From Cellulosimicrobium cellulans (lineage in GTDB: Bacteria > Actinomycetota > Actinomycetes > Actinomycetales > Cellulomonadaceae), in NCBI RefSeq assembly GCF_007679345.1, contig NZ_VEGH01000014.1, forward strand, positions 1 through 64,000: 64,000 nucleotides of DNA, written 5' to 3'. Numbering within the stretch: the first letter of the stretch is position 1; every line of letters begins with the position of its first letter. The notes below the pieces were generated by a model. The model saw nothing but the letters and a program-made list of their open reading frames with translations. It had not been told where the DNA came from and did not search any database. This document shows, one piece after another, positions 23,971-30,281 of this stretch. The translations under genes and the position numbers were made by a program.

Positions 23971-24542
23971 AGGGCCTGGTGCAGGACCAGGTCGTGGTGC
24001 CGCTGGTCGCCGACCTGGAACGTGCGCTCGCCGACGACCTCGAACCCCGAGCGCCGGTAGAACGCCTGGGCCCGCAGGTTCTCGCCGTTGACGCCCAGCC
24101 ACACCCCGGCGGCGCCGCGGGCGCGGGCGGTGTCGAGGCTCGCGGCCATCAGCGCGCCCGCCACCCCGCCGCCGTGCCGTCCGGGCAGCACGTAGCACTT
24201 GCTCAGCTCGACGGTCGGGCGCAGCGGCACGACCGCGGCGACCTCGGCGGCGTACGGCTCGCCCGCGACCAGCATCGTGTAGCCGACCAGCTCGCCGCCG
24301 GCGTCGGCGACCAGCAGGTCGCGCGTCGGGTCGGCGAGGTACGCCCCGAAGTGCTCGGGCGTGAGGTGCGCGGCGATGAACGCGGCGTGGTCCGCGGGCG
24401 TCGAGGACGGCGGGCAGGCCAGCGGGAACGTCGCGGCGGCCAGGTCGGCGAGCGGGGCGGCCTCGTCGGCGCGGGCGCGGCGGACCACCGGGGCGGCGAC
24501 CGCGGGCGCGTCCGGCCCGCCGGCGGTCCCGGCCGTGGTCAC
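23967..24542 (-). CDS. GNAT-family N-acetyltransferase
   Basis: The product has 191 residues. The acetyl-CoA binding region is ELSKCYVLPGRHGGGVAGAL (about residues 107-126), followed by the usual GVWLGVNGENLRAQAFYRRS and GFEVVGERTF at the C-terminus. The N-terminal part VRRARADEAAPLADLAAATF is the first strand and helix of the fold. The substrate is unknown; the pattern suggests a small-molecule or protein acetyltransferase. The GTG at 24542 overlaps the stop of the upstream HAD gene by 4 nt, so the two genes are co-translated. Confidence 0.87.
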   Translation of the reverse strand: MTTAGTAGGPDAPAVAAPVVRRARADEAAPLADLAAATFPLACPPSSTPADHAAFIAAHLTPEHFGAYLADPTRDLLVADAGGELVGYTMLVAGEPYAAEVAAVVPLRPTVELSKCYVLPGRHGGGVAGALMAASLDTARARGAAGVWLGVNGENLRAQAFYRRSGFEVVGERTFQVGDQRHHDLVLHQAL

Positions 24543-25393
24543 CGCGCGCCCCAGCGGGCCCGGATCGCCCGGCGCGCCGTCCGCACCACCAGGCCCAGCA
24601 CCCACGCCGAGCCCGCGATGGTGGCGGCGTCGACCCCGCGGCGGGTGGCGTTGCGGCGGCCGCGGAACTCGCGCATCGGCCAGCCGACCTCGGCCGCGTG
24701 CTTGCGCAGCCGGCGGTCCGGGTTGATCGCGCACGGGAAGCCGACCTCGGACAGGATCGGCACGTCGTTCGTGGAGTCGCCGTACGCGAACGACCGCTCC
24801 AGGTCCAGGCCCTCGCGCTCGGCCAGCGCGCGGACCGCCTCGGCCTTGGCGCGGCCGTGCAGCAGGTCCCCGACCAGCCGGCCCGTGTAGAAGCCGTCCT
24901 TGTGCTCGGCGATCGTGCCGAGCGCGCCGGTCGCGCCGAGCCGGCGGGCGATGATGTCGGCGATCTCGACCGGCGTGGCCGTGACCAGCCAGACCTCGTG
25001 ACCCGCCCGCAGGTGCTGGTCCAGCAGGCGCTGCGTGCCCGGGAAGATCCGCAGCGAGAGCACCTCGTCGTAGATGTCCTCGGCGATCGCGACGACCTCG
25101 GCCACGGAGCGCCCGTGCATGATCTCGAGCGCGCGCTGGCGGACCTCGTCGATCTGCTGCCGGTTCTCGCCGAACGTCAGGTAGCGGAACTGGTGCACCG
25201 CGAACCGGACGATGTCGGAGCGCTGGAAGAAGGCGCGCCGGTACAGGCCGACGGCCAGGTGGAACGAGCTCGCGCCGCGGATGATCGTGTTGTCCACGTC
25301 GAAGAACGCGGCCACGCGCCCCGTCGGCGCCGTCGGAACGGGCGCGCCGGTGGGGGGCTCGGTGGGCTCGGGCACGCCCGCCACTGTAGTCAT
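24539..25393 (-). CDS. HAD-superfamily IB hydrolase (SerB1-like phosphatase)
   Basis: The product has 284 residues. Motif I is AAFFDVDNTIIRGAS with nucleophile Asp32 and Asp34; motif II is VTATPVEIADIIARRLGATG; motif III with IV is KAEAVRALAEREGL and FAYGDSTNDVPILSEVG. These define subfamily IB, to which phosphoserine phosphatase SerB1 of mycobacteria belongs. The substrate may be phosphoserine or another phosphomonoester. A hydrophobic stretch (AATIAGSAWVLGLVV) near the C-terminus could be peripheral to the membrane. The gene is divergent from the glutaredoxin-like gene, as from memory in mycobacteria (Rv0505c region). Confidence 0.85.
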   Translation of the reverse strand: MTTVAGVPEPTEPPTGAPVPTAPTGRVAAFFDVDNTIIRGASSFHLAVGLYRRAFFQRSDIVRFAVHQFRYLTFGENRQQIDEVRQRALEIMHGRSVAEVVAIAEDIYDEVLSLRIFPGTQRLLDQHLRAGHEVWLVTATPVEIADIIARRLGATGALGTIAEHKDGFYTGRLVGDLLHGRAKAEAVRALAEREGLDLERSFAYGDSTNDVPILSEVGFPCAINPDRRLRKHAAEVGWPMREFRGRRNATRRGVDAATIAGSAWVLGLVVRTARRAIRARWGAR

Positions 25394-25398
25394 CGACC

Positions 25399-25404
25399 TA
25401 GGCT
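25399..25404 (+). promoter_or_regulatory. Leaderless -10 (TAGGCT) of the glutaredoxin-like gene
   Basis: TAGGCT ends 6 nt before the GTG start at 25411, with no ribosome binding site between. The identical TAGGCT-N6-GTG arrangement precedes rex, 300 nt downstream. Confidence 0.55.
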
Positions 25405-25410
25405 CGTGCC

Positions 25411-25701
25411 GTGCCGACCACCGCCGAGGGCCCCGGGGCCCGCCTCGTCCTGTACTCCCGCGCGGGCTGCCACCTCTGCGACGCGGCCCGCGACCTGGTC
25501 GCGTCCGTGGCCGCGCAGCGCGGCGAGCCGTGGGCCGAGGTCGACGTCGACGCGGGCGGCGTCGCGCGCGACGGGCGCACGCTCGCCGCGGCCTACGGCG
25601 AGCTGCTGCCGGTCGTGGAGGTGGACGGCGTGCGGGTCGGCCACTGGCAGATCGACCGCGACCGGCTCGTCGACGCCCTCGCGGCGTCCCCGCAGGCCTA
25701 G
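25411..25701 (+). CDS. Glutaredoxin-like thioredoxin-fold protein
   Basis: The product has 96 residues. The redox motif CHLC (Cys20, Cys23) follows the first strand RLVLYSRAG, and LLPVVEVDGVRVGHWQIDRD carries the cis-proline region (LPVVEVDG) of the fold. Proteins of this DUF836/glutaredoxin-like type reduce disulfides or mixed thiols; the partner here would be mycothiol-related, given the lineage, which is inference. It starts with GTG at 25411 immediately after a -10 hexamer, so it is likely leaderless. Its TAG stop forms the first bases of the rex -10 element. Confidence 0.85.
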   Translation: MPTTAEGPGARLVLYSRAGCHLCDAARDLVASVAAQRGEPWAEVDVDAGGVARDGRTLAAAYGELLPVVEVDGVRVGHWQIDRDRLVDALAASPQA

Positions 25702-25704
25702 GCT
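25699..25704 (+). promoter_or_regulatory. Leaderless -10 (TAGGCT) of rex
   Basis: TAGGCT includes the TAG stop of the preceding gene and ends 6 nt before the GTG at 25711. No Shine-Dalgarno sequence is present. No Rex operator is seen near it, so autorepression through this promoter is not evident. Confidence 0.55.
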
Positions 25705-25710
25705 GTCGCC

Positions 25711-26448
25711 GTGCGAGCCCTGCCGCCGACCACCGTCGCCCGTCTGCCGGGATACCTGCGCTCCCTCGGCGGCCTCGCGTCCGAGGGCGTGACCACCACG
25801 TCGTCCGACCAGCTCGCCGAGCTCGTCGGCGCGTCCCCCGCGCAGCTCCGCAAGGACCTGTCCTACCTGGGCGCGGGCGGCCGCCGCGGCGTCGGGTACG
25901 AGGTCGACCACCTGCGGCGGCAGATCGCCCAGGCCCTCGGCATGACCGAGGAGCGCCGCGTGGTCATCGTCGGGATCGGCAACCTGGGGCACGCCCTCGC
26001 CACCTACTCCGGCTTCGCCGACCGCGGGTTCGTGCTCGTCGGCCTGTTCGACACCGACCCCGCGCTCGTCGGCACCGAGGTGGGCGGGCACGTCGTGCAG
26101 CACGTCGACGGCCTGGAGCAGGCGGTGGTCGACCGGGAGGCGAGCATCGCGATCGTCGCGACGCCGGCCTCGGCCGCGCAGCCGACGACGGACCGCCTGG
26201 TCGCCGCGGGCGTCACCGGGGTGCTGAACTTCGCGCCGCGCACGGTGCGGGTGCCCGACGGGGTGGACGTCCGCGAGGTCGACCTGGGGTCCGAGCTGCA
26301 GATCCTCGGGTTCCACGCGCGCCAGCGCTCCGGCGCGGCCGAGCCCCCGGACGCGGTGCCGGTGCCCGTGGCCGAGCCGGTCGCCGACCCGGCGGCCGCG
26401 GTGCCCGAGCAGGCCGCGGCGTCCGAGCCGGTCCCCGCCGCCGACTGA
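25711..26448 (+). CDS. rex: Redox-sensing transcriptional repressor Rex
   Basis: The product has 245 residues. The winged-helix domain (about 1-80) begins LPPTTVARLPGYLRSLGGLA and contains SPAQLRKDLSYLGAGGRRGV GY, the Rex DNA-reading helix. The Rossmann domain starts VVIVGIGNLGHALATYSGF (about residue 91), which senses the NADH/NAD+ ratio. When NADH rises, Rex leaves its operators. A perfect TGTGAA-N4-TTCACA site at 47327-47342, upstream of menJ-nuo, is the only full operator found in the window. The C-terminal 35 residues are Ala/Pro-rich and extra to the family core. In Streptomyces rex leads a hem operon; here no hem gene follows. Confidence 0.95.
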   Translation: MRALPPTTVARLPGYLRSLGGLASEGVTTTSSDQLAELVGASPAQLRKDLSYLGAGGRRGVGYEVDHLRRQIAQALGMTEERRVVIVGIGNLGHALATYSGFADRGFVLVGLFDTDPALVGTEVGGHVVQHVDGLEQAVVDREASIAIVATPASAAQPTTDRLVAAGVTGVLNFAPRTVRVPDGVDVREVDLGSELQILGFHARQRSGAAEPPDAVPVPVAEPVADPAAAVPEQAAASEPVPAAD

Positions 26449-26494
26449 CGCCGCGCCCGCGGACCCGTCCGGCGGCGGCCGGCCCGCACGCACC

Positions 26495-26529
26495 GGGTGG
26501 GCGCGCCCGCGGCCTCCGCACGCCCACCC
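26495..26529 (+). terminator. Possible rex terminator hairpin
   Basis: GGGTGGGCG (26495-26503) pairs perfectly with CGCCCACCC (26521-26529) across a 17-nt loop, 46 nt after the rex stop codon. No T-tract follows. Confidence 0.45.
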
Positions 26530-26540
26530 CCCTGCGCCCA

Positions 26541-26607
26541 CCGAGCACCCGACGCGTCGAGCGAGTAGTCGGCGACTACTCGCTCGACGCGTCAGGTGCC
26601 CTCTCGG
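26541..26607. repeat. Dispersed palindrome, copy 3 (reverse orientation)
   Basis: The 23-nt arms at 26549-26571 and 26573-26595 match at 22 of 23 positions around a central G (26572), whereas copies 1 and 2 have a central C, so this copy is inverted relative to them. Short outer arms starting CCGAG (26541-26545) and ending CTCGG (26603-26607) remain. It lies between convergent rex and yceI. Confidence 0.9.
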
Positions 26608-26693
26608 CGACCGGGCTCTCGGCGACCGGGCTCTCGGCGACCGGGCTCTCGAGCGGGCGGGCTCTCGAGCGGGCGGGCTCTCGAGCGGGCGGC
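26601..26693. repeat. Two adjacent short tandem arrays
   Basis: The unit CTCTCGGCGACCGGG (15 bp) occurs three times exactly at 26601-26645. It is followed directly by CTCTCGAGCGGGCGGG (16 bp) three times at 26646-26693, the last with one changed base. The first array starts within the outer arm of palindrome copy 3 (CTCTCGG), which may have seeded it. Confidence 0.92.
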
Positions 26694-26719
26694 GGCTCGC
26701 GGCGGCGGGCCCGGACGCG

Positions 26720-26770
26720 GCGAGGGCCCGGTCGACCGCGGCAGGGGTGCGCGGTCGACCGGGCCCTCGC
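26720..26770 (-). terminator. Strong terminator hairpin after yceI
   Basis: A perfect 21-bp stem (26720-26740 with 26750-26770; the arms contain GGGCCCGGTCGACCGCG) has the 9-nt loop GCAGGGGTG. It begins 18 nt after the yceI stop on the minus strand. Being a perfect inverted repeat it can also stop transcription coming from rex. Confidence 0.85.
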
Positions 26771-26788
26771 GGGGGTCGTGCGGGAGGC

Positions 26789-27346
26789 TCAGGCCTGCTT
26801 GATGGCCGAGACCTCGAGGTTGATGACGACCTTGTCGGACACCAGGACGCCGCCGGCCTCGAGGGCCGCGTTCCAGGTGATGCCGAACTCCTTGCGGGAG
26901 ATCGTCACCGAGGCGGAGAAGCCGGCGCGCTGGTTGCCGAACGGGTCGGTGGCCGCGCCGCCGAACTCGGTGGCCAGCTCGACGGTCTTGGTCACGCCGT
27001 TGATGGTGAGCTCGCCGGTCACGACGTAGTCCTCGCCGTCCGCGGCGACCGAGGTCGAGGCGAAGGTCCACTCGCCGAACTTCTCCAGGTCGAAGAAGTC
27101 GGTGGAGCCCTTGAGGTGGCCGTCGCGGTTCGCGTCGCCGGTGGCGATGGTCGACGGGTCGAGCGACGCGGTCACACCGGACAGCGTGAGGTCCTCGGCG
27201 ACGGTGATGGTGCCGGAGGTCACCGCGACGGTGCCGCGGACCTTGGAGATGCCCGCGTGGCGGACGGTGAAGGACGCCTCGGTGTGCGAGGGGTCGATCG
27301 CCCAGGTGCCGGCGGTGAGAGCGGTGGGGAGCGTCGTGGTCGACAT
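26789..27346 (-). CDS. yceI: YceI-family lipid-binding protein
   Basis: The product has 185 residues. The lipocalin-like beta-barrel pattern is clear: WAIDPSHTEASFTVRHAGIS, then KVRGTVAVTSGTITVAEDLT, SLDPSTIATGDANRDGHLKG, DFFDLEKFGEWTFAS, VVTGELTINGVTKTVELATE and ISRKEFGITWNAALEAGGVL VSDKV. YceI proteins bind polyisoprenoid or other hydrophobic compounds. No signal peptide is present, so this one is cytoplasmic. The ATG at 27346 has a GGAGG ribosome binding site. It is divergent from a marR gene with MarR-type inverted repeats between, so it is probably repressed by that MarR. Confidence 0.93.
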   Translation of the reverse strand: MSTTTLPTALTAGTWAIDPSHTEASFTVRHAGISKVRGTVAVTSGTITVAEDLTLSGVTASLDPSTIATGDANRDGHLKGSTDFFDLEKFGEWTFASTSVAADGEDYVVTGELTINGVTKTVELATEFGGAATDPFGNQRAGFSASVTISRKEFGITWNAALEAGGVLVSDKVVINLEVSAIKQA

Positions 27347-27363
27347 GGTGCCTCCTGCGTTTG

Positions 27364-27399
27364 GTTGAAGCATCAACTGCGGTTAGTTGAGATTTCTAC
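27364..27399. promoter_or_regulatory. Overlapping MarR-type operators between yceI and marR
   Basis: Four half-sites interlock: GTTGA-AGCA-TCAAC (27364-27377), TCAACT-N6-AGTTGA (27373-27390) and GTTGA-GATT-TCTAC (27386-27399, one mismatch). MarR dimers commonly bind such 5-6 bp arms. A possible marR -10, TACAGT, lies at 27400-27405. The first repeat has the same arms and 4-nt spacing as the site at 5603-5616. Confidence 0.6.
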
Positions 27400-27478
27400 T
27401 ACAGTGGCGTCTGCTGCGCAAGGCCTGTGGGACGATCAGCCACCGACGTCACAGGGGGGCGCGGGAGGAGGACGGGCG

Positions 27479-28027
27479 ATGAGCACCACGACCGGCGGGA
27501 GCGCGACCACCAGGGCGCCGCGGGAGCACGACGACGTCCGCTGGCTGACGGCGGACGAGCAGCGCGCCTGGCGCGCCTACCGGGACGGCACGGCCCGGCT
27601 GCTCGACGTGCTCGCGCACGAGCTGGAGGAGGACTCCGGGCTGTCCCTCGGCGAGTACGAGGTGCTGGTGCGCCTCTCCGAGGCGCCGCAGCGCACCCTG
27701 CGCATGTCCGAGCTGGCCGGCGAGCTGGCCCACTCCCGGAGCCGCCTCACGCACACCGTCCGCCGGATGGAGGCCGCCGGGCTGGTCGAGCGCGCCCCCT
27801 GCCTCGAGGACGCCCGCGGTGTGAACTGCACCATGACCGAGGCCGGCTGGCGCCGCCTCGTCGACGCGGCCCCGTCGCACGTCGAGTCGGTCCGCCGGCA
27901 CCTGGTCGACGTGCTCACGCCGGTCCAGATGCAGGCCCTGGGCGAGGCGATGGCCGCCGTCGGCGCCGCGTTCCAGGCCGACTGCGCGCAGGCCGTCGCC
28001 GCCGCGGAGGACGCCGAGGGGCGCTGA
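27479..28027 (+). CDS. MarR-family transcriptional regulator
   Basis: The product has 182 residues. After a polar head, WRAYRDGTARLLDVLAHELE begins the dimer helix; the winged HTH is LGEYEVLVRLSEAPQRTLRM SELAGELAHSRSRLTHTVRR with the wing GLVERAPCLEDARGVNCTMT (about residues 55-118). Cys106 and Cys115 in and near the wing could be redox- or ligand-sensitive, which is speculation. It starts at ATG 27479 after GGGAGGAGGACGGGCG. It probably represses itself and yceI through the inverted repeats in the 132-nt divergent gap, and perhaps the oxidoreductase at 5666. Confidence 0.92.
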   Translation: MSTTTGGSATTRAPREHDDVRWLTADEQRAWRAYRDGTARLLDVLAHELEEDSGLSLGEYEVLVRLSEAPQRTLRMSELAGELAHSRSRLTHTVRRMEAAGLVERAPCLEDARGVNCTMTEAGWRRLVDAAPSHVESVRRHLVDVLTPVQMQALGEAMAAVGAAFQADCAQAVAAAEDAEGR

Positions 28028-28075
28028 TCCCCCCCGGGTCGGCCCGCGGCGGCCCGATCACCCAGCCGGGTTTGC

Positions 28076-28081
28076 GAGACT
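28076..28081 (+). promoter_or_regulatory. Possible leaderless -10 (GAGACT) of the histidine phosphatase gene
   Basis: GAGACT ends 6 nt before the ATG at 28088 and no Shine-Dalgarno sequence lies between, matching the spacing of other leaderless starts in this window. The hexamer itself is a weak match to TANNNT. Confidence 0.3.
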
Positions 28082-28087
28082 GACCCC

Positions 28088-28744
28088 ATGGTCGCCACCA
28101 CCATCCACCTCATGCGCCACGGCGAGGTGCACAACCCCGAGGGCGTGCTCTACGGACGGCTCGACGGGTACCACCTGTCCGAGCGGGGCCGGCAGATGGC
28201 CGAGCGCGTCGCCGCGCACCTGGCCGGACGGCTCGACGGGCCGCGCCGCGACGTCACCGCGCTGTTCGCGTCGCCGCTGACCCGCGCCCAGGAGACGGTC
28301 GCCCCGATCGCCGAGGCGCTCGACCTGCCCGTCACCACCGACGAGCGGCTGCTCGAGGCCGAGAACCGGTTCCAGGGCCTGACGTTCGGCGTCGGCGACG
28401 GCTCGCTGCGGCACCCGCGGCACTGGCCGCTGCTGGTGAACCCGTTCCGGCCGTCCTGGGGCGAGCCGTACCGGCAGCAGGTCGCCCGGATGCTCGCGGT
28501 CGTCGACGCCGCGCGCGAGGCCGCCCGCGGGCACGAGGCGGTGCTGGTCAGCCACCAGCTGCCCATCTGGGTCACCCGGCTCGCGCTGGAGGACCGCCGG
28601 CTGTGGCACGACCCGCGCCGCCGGCAGTGCTCGCTCGCCTCGCTGACCTCGCTGACCTACGAGGACGACCGCCTGGTCCGCATCGGGTACACCGAGCCCG
28701 CGGCCGACCTGCTGCCCGGCGCCTCCGCCGTGGCGGGCGCATGA
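28088..28744 (+). CDS. Histidine phosphatase family protein (phosphoglycerate mutase-like)
   Basis: The product has 218 residues. The phosphohistidine motif LMRHGEVHNPEG gives His11 as the nucleophile; Arg and the second His follow in FASPLTRAQETVAP and AVLVSHQLPIWV. The fold hydrolyses phosphate esters; true cofactor-dependent mutases are longer and differ around the second His. The real substrate is unknown. Its position directly before a TlpA-CcdA-ResB-CcsB operon matches, from memory, Rv0525 in mycobacteria. The next gene overlaps by 4 nt (ATGA), so it is part of the cytochrome c maturation operon. Confidence 0.88.
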   Translation: MVATTIHLMRHGEVHNPEGVLYGRLDGYHLSERGRQMAERVAAHLAGRLDGPRRDVTALFASPLTRAQETVAPIAEALDLPVTTDERLLEAENRFQGLTFGVGDGSLRHPRHWPLLVNPFRPSWGEPYRQQVARMLAVVDAAREAARGHEAVLVSHQLPIWVTRLALEDRRLWHDPRRRQCSLASLTSLTYEDDRLVRIGYTEPAADLLPGASAVAGA

Positions 28745-29376
28745 CCCCCGCCGGCGCTCCCCGCCGCACGCCGGCCCGCCTCCGCCGCGCCGGCGTCGCC
28801 GCCGTCGCGGTGGGCGCGGCGCTCGCGCTCGCGGCCTGCTCGTCCGGCGGCGGGTCCGGGTCGGAGGCCGACGTCGCCGACCAGGGCTACGTGTCCGGCG
28901 ACGGGTCGTTCACCCAGTGGGCGGTGGCGGACCGGCAGGGTCCCGTCGAGATCGCCGGCACCGACTACGCCGGGGACGCCGTCGACGTCGCAGCCTGGCG
29001 GGGCGACGTCGTCGTGCTGAACACCTGGTACGCCGCGTGCCCGCCGTGCCGGGAGGAGGCGCCCGACCTGGTCGACATCGCGAACGAGTACGCCGACGCC
29101 GGCGTGCACCTGCTCGGCATCAACGGAGTCGACGACGCGGGGGCGGCCGAGCCGTTCCAGCAGACGTTCGACGTCCCGTACCCCAGCATCGACGACCGCG
29201 ACAAGCGGGCCGTCGCGGCGCTGCAGGGCATCGTGCCGATCCAGGCGACGCCGACGACGGTCGTGCTCGACCGCGACGGCAAGGTGGCCGCCCGGATCGT
29301 CGGCCTGGCCGAGGGCTCCACGCTGCGCGCGCTGATCGACGAGGTGCTCGCCGAGGACGGCGGGGACGCCGCGTGA
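28741..29376 (+). CDS. TlpA/ResA-like thioredoxin-fold lipoprotein
   Basis: The product has 211 residues. A lipoprotein signal with lipobox LAAC (Cys33) is followed by a Gly/Ser linker and a thioredoxin domain starting GPVEIAGTDYAGDAVDVAAW; the active site is YAACPPCREEAPDLV with Cys100 and Cys103. The cis-proline is in VPIQATPTTVVLDRDGK. It reduces apocytochrome c heme-binding cysteines outside the membrane, using electrons passed by CcdA, the next gene. It overlaps both neighbours by 4 nt. Confidence 0.9.
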   Translation: MTPAGAPRRTPARLRRAGVAAVAVGAALALAACSSGGGSGSEADVADQGYVSGDGSFTQWAVADRQGPVEIAGTDYAGDAVDVAAWRGDVVVLNTWYAACPPCREEAPDLVDIANEYADAGVHLLGINGVDDAGAAEPFQQTFDVPYPSIDDRDKRAVAALQGIVPIQATPTTVVLDRDGKVAARIVGLAEGSTLRALIDEVLAEDGGDAA

Positions 29377-30281
29377 TCCTCGCCGACGTCGGGGACTCGT
29401 TCGCGCACGCGGCCACGTCCGGCTCGCTGCTCGCGGCCGTGCCGGTGGCGCTGCTCGCGGGGCTGGTGTCGTTCGCGTCACCGTGCGTGCTGCCGCTGGT
29501 CCCCGCCTACGTCGGCTACCTCGGCGGGATGTCCGCCGCGTCCGCCCCGGGCTCCCGGCGCGCGCCGCGGGTGCGTGCCACGGCGCCGGCCGGCGGCGGG
29601 ACGACGCTCGACCTCGCCGGCGCGCTCCCGGCGCAGCCCGCCCTGACCCGGCCCGCCGCGGTCGACGCGGCGGGCGCCCAGGCCACCGCCCCGTCCCGCG
29701 GGCGGCTCGTGCTCGGCGTCCTGCTGTTCGTCGCCGGGTTCACGGCGGTGTTCCTCGCCTACGGCTCGCTCGCCGGGTCCCTCGGCTCGTTCCTGCTGCG
29801 CTGGCAGGACCCCGTCTCCCGGGTGCTCGGCGTCGGCGTGGTCGTGATGGGCCTGGCGTTCCTCGGTCTCGTCCCGTTCCTGGAGCGGGACAGCCGGCGG
29901 GTGCTCGCCCCGCGCGCCGGGCTGTGGGGAGCGCCCGTGCTGGGCGTGACCTTCGGCATCGGCTGGACGCCGTGCATCGGCCCGACGCTGGCCGCGATCC
30001 TCCTGCTCTCCCTCGACGGCGGCTCCGCCGGCCGCGGCGCGCTGCTCGCGCTCGCGTTCTGCGTCGGCCTGGGCCTGCCGTTCGTGCTCGTCGCGCTCGG
30101 CCTCCAGCGCAGCCGCCGCGCCCTCGACTGGCTCGCCCGGCACCGGCTCGCGGTGATGCGGGTCGGCGGCGGCCTCCTCCTCCTGCTCGGCGTCGCGCTG
30201 GTCACCGGCCTCTGGTCCGCGTGGGCGGGCTGGCTCCAGGGCCTGCTCACCGGCGCCGATCCCTTCGTCCCGGCGGTGTGA
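29373..30281 (+). CDS. ccdA: Cytochrome c biogenesis protein CcdA
   Basis: The product has 302 residues. It is a DsbD/CcdA-type membrane protein with about six hydrophobic segments. The two transmembrane cysteines lie in SFASPCVLPLVPAYVGYLGG (Cys38) and FGIGWTPCIGPTLAAILLLS (Cys201). It carries reducing equivalents from cytoplasmic thioredoxin to the TlpA-like partner encoded upstream. It starts with GTG at 29373 (GTGA overlap). Compared with a minimal CcdA of about 240 residues there is an Ala/Pro-rich loop of roughly 50 residues (about 57-108) after the first segment pair. Confidence 0.93.
   Translation: MILADVGDSFAHAATSGSLLAAVPVALLAGLVSFASPCVLPLVPAYVGYLGGMSAASAPGSRRAPRVRATAPAGGGTTLDLAGALPAQPALTRPAAVDAAGAQATAPSRGRLVLGVLLFVAGFTAVFLAYGSLAGSLGSFLLRWQDPVSRVLGVGVVVMGLAFLGLVPFLERDSRRVLAPRAGLWGAPVLGVTFGIGWTPCIGPTLAAILLLSLDGGSAGRGALLALAFCVGLGLPFVLVALGLQRSRRALDWLARHRLAVMRVGGGLLLLLGVALVTGLWSAWAGWLQGLLTGADPFVPAV

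Larger units (their letters stand above)
26449..26788. other. Repeat-rich 340-nt gap between rex and yceI
   Basis: There is no gene in this interval, which separates convergent genes. In order it holds a 9-bp-stem hairpin (26495-26529), palindrome copy 3 (26549-26595), three 15-bp repeats, three 16-bp repeats and a 21-bp-stem terminator. Each is listed separately. Confidence 0.8.

Noticed and set aside
26601..26693. Short repeats as a CRISPR array
   Set aside because: Units are directly adjacent with no unique spacers and no cas genes occur in the window.
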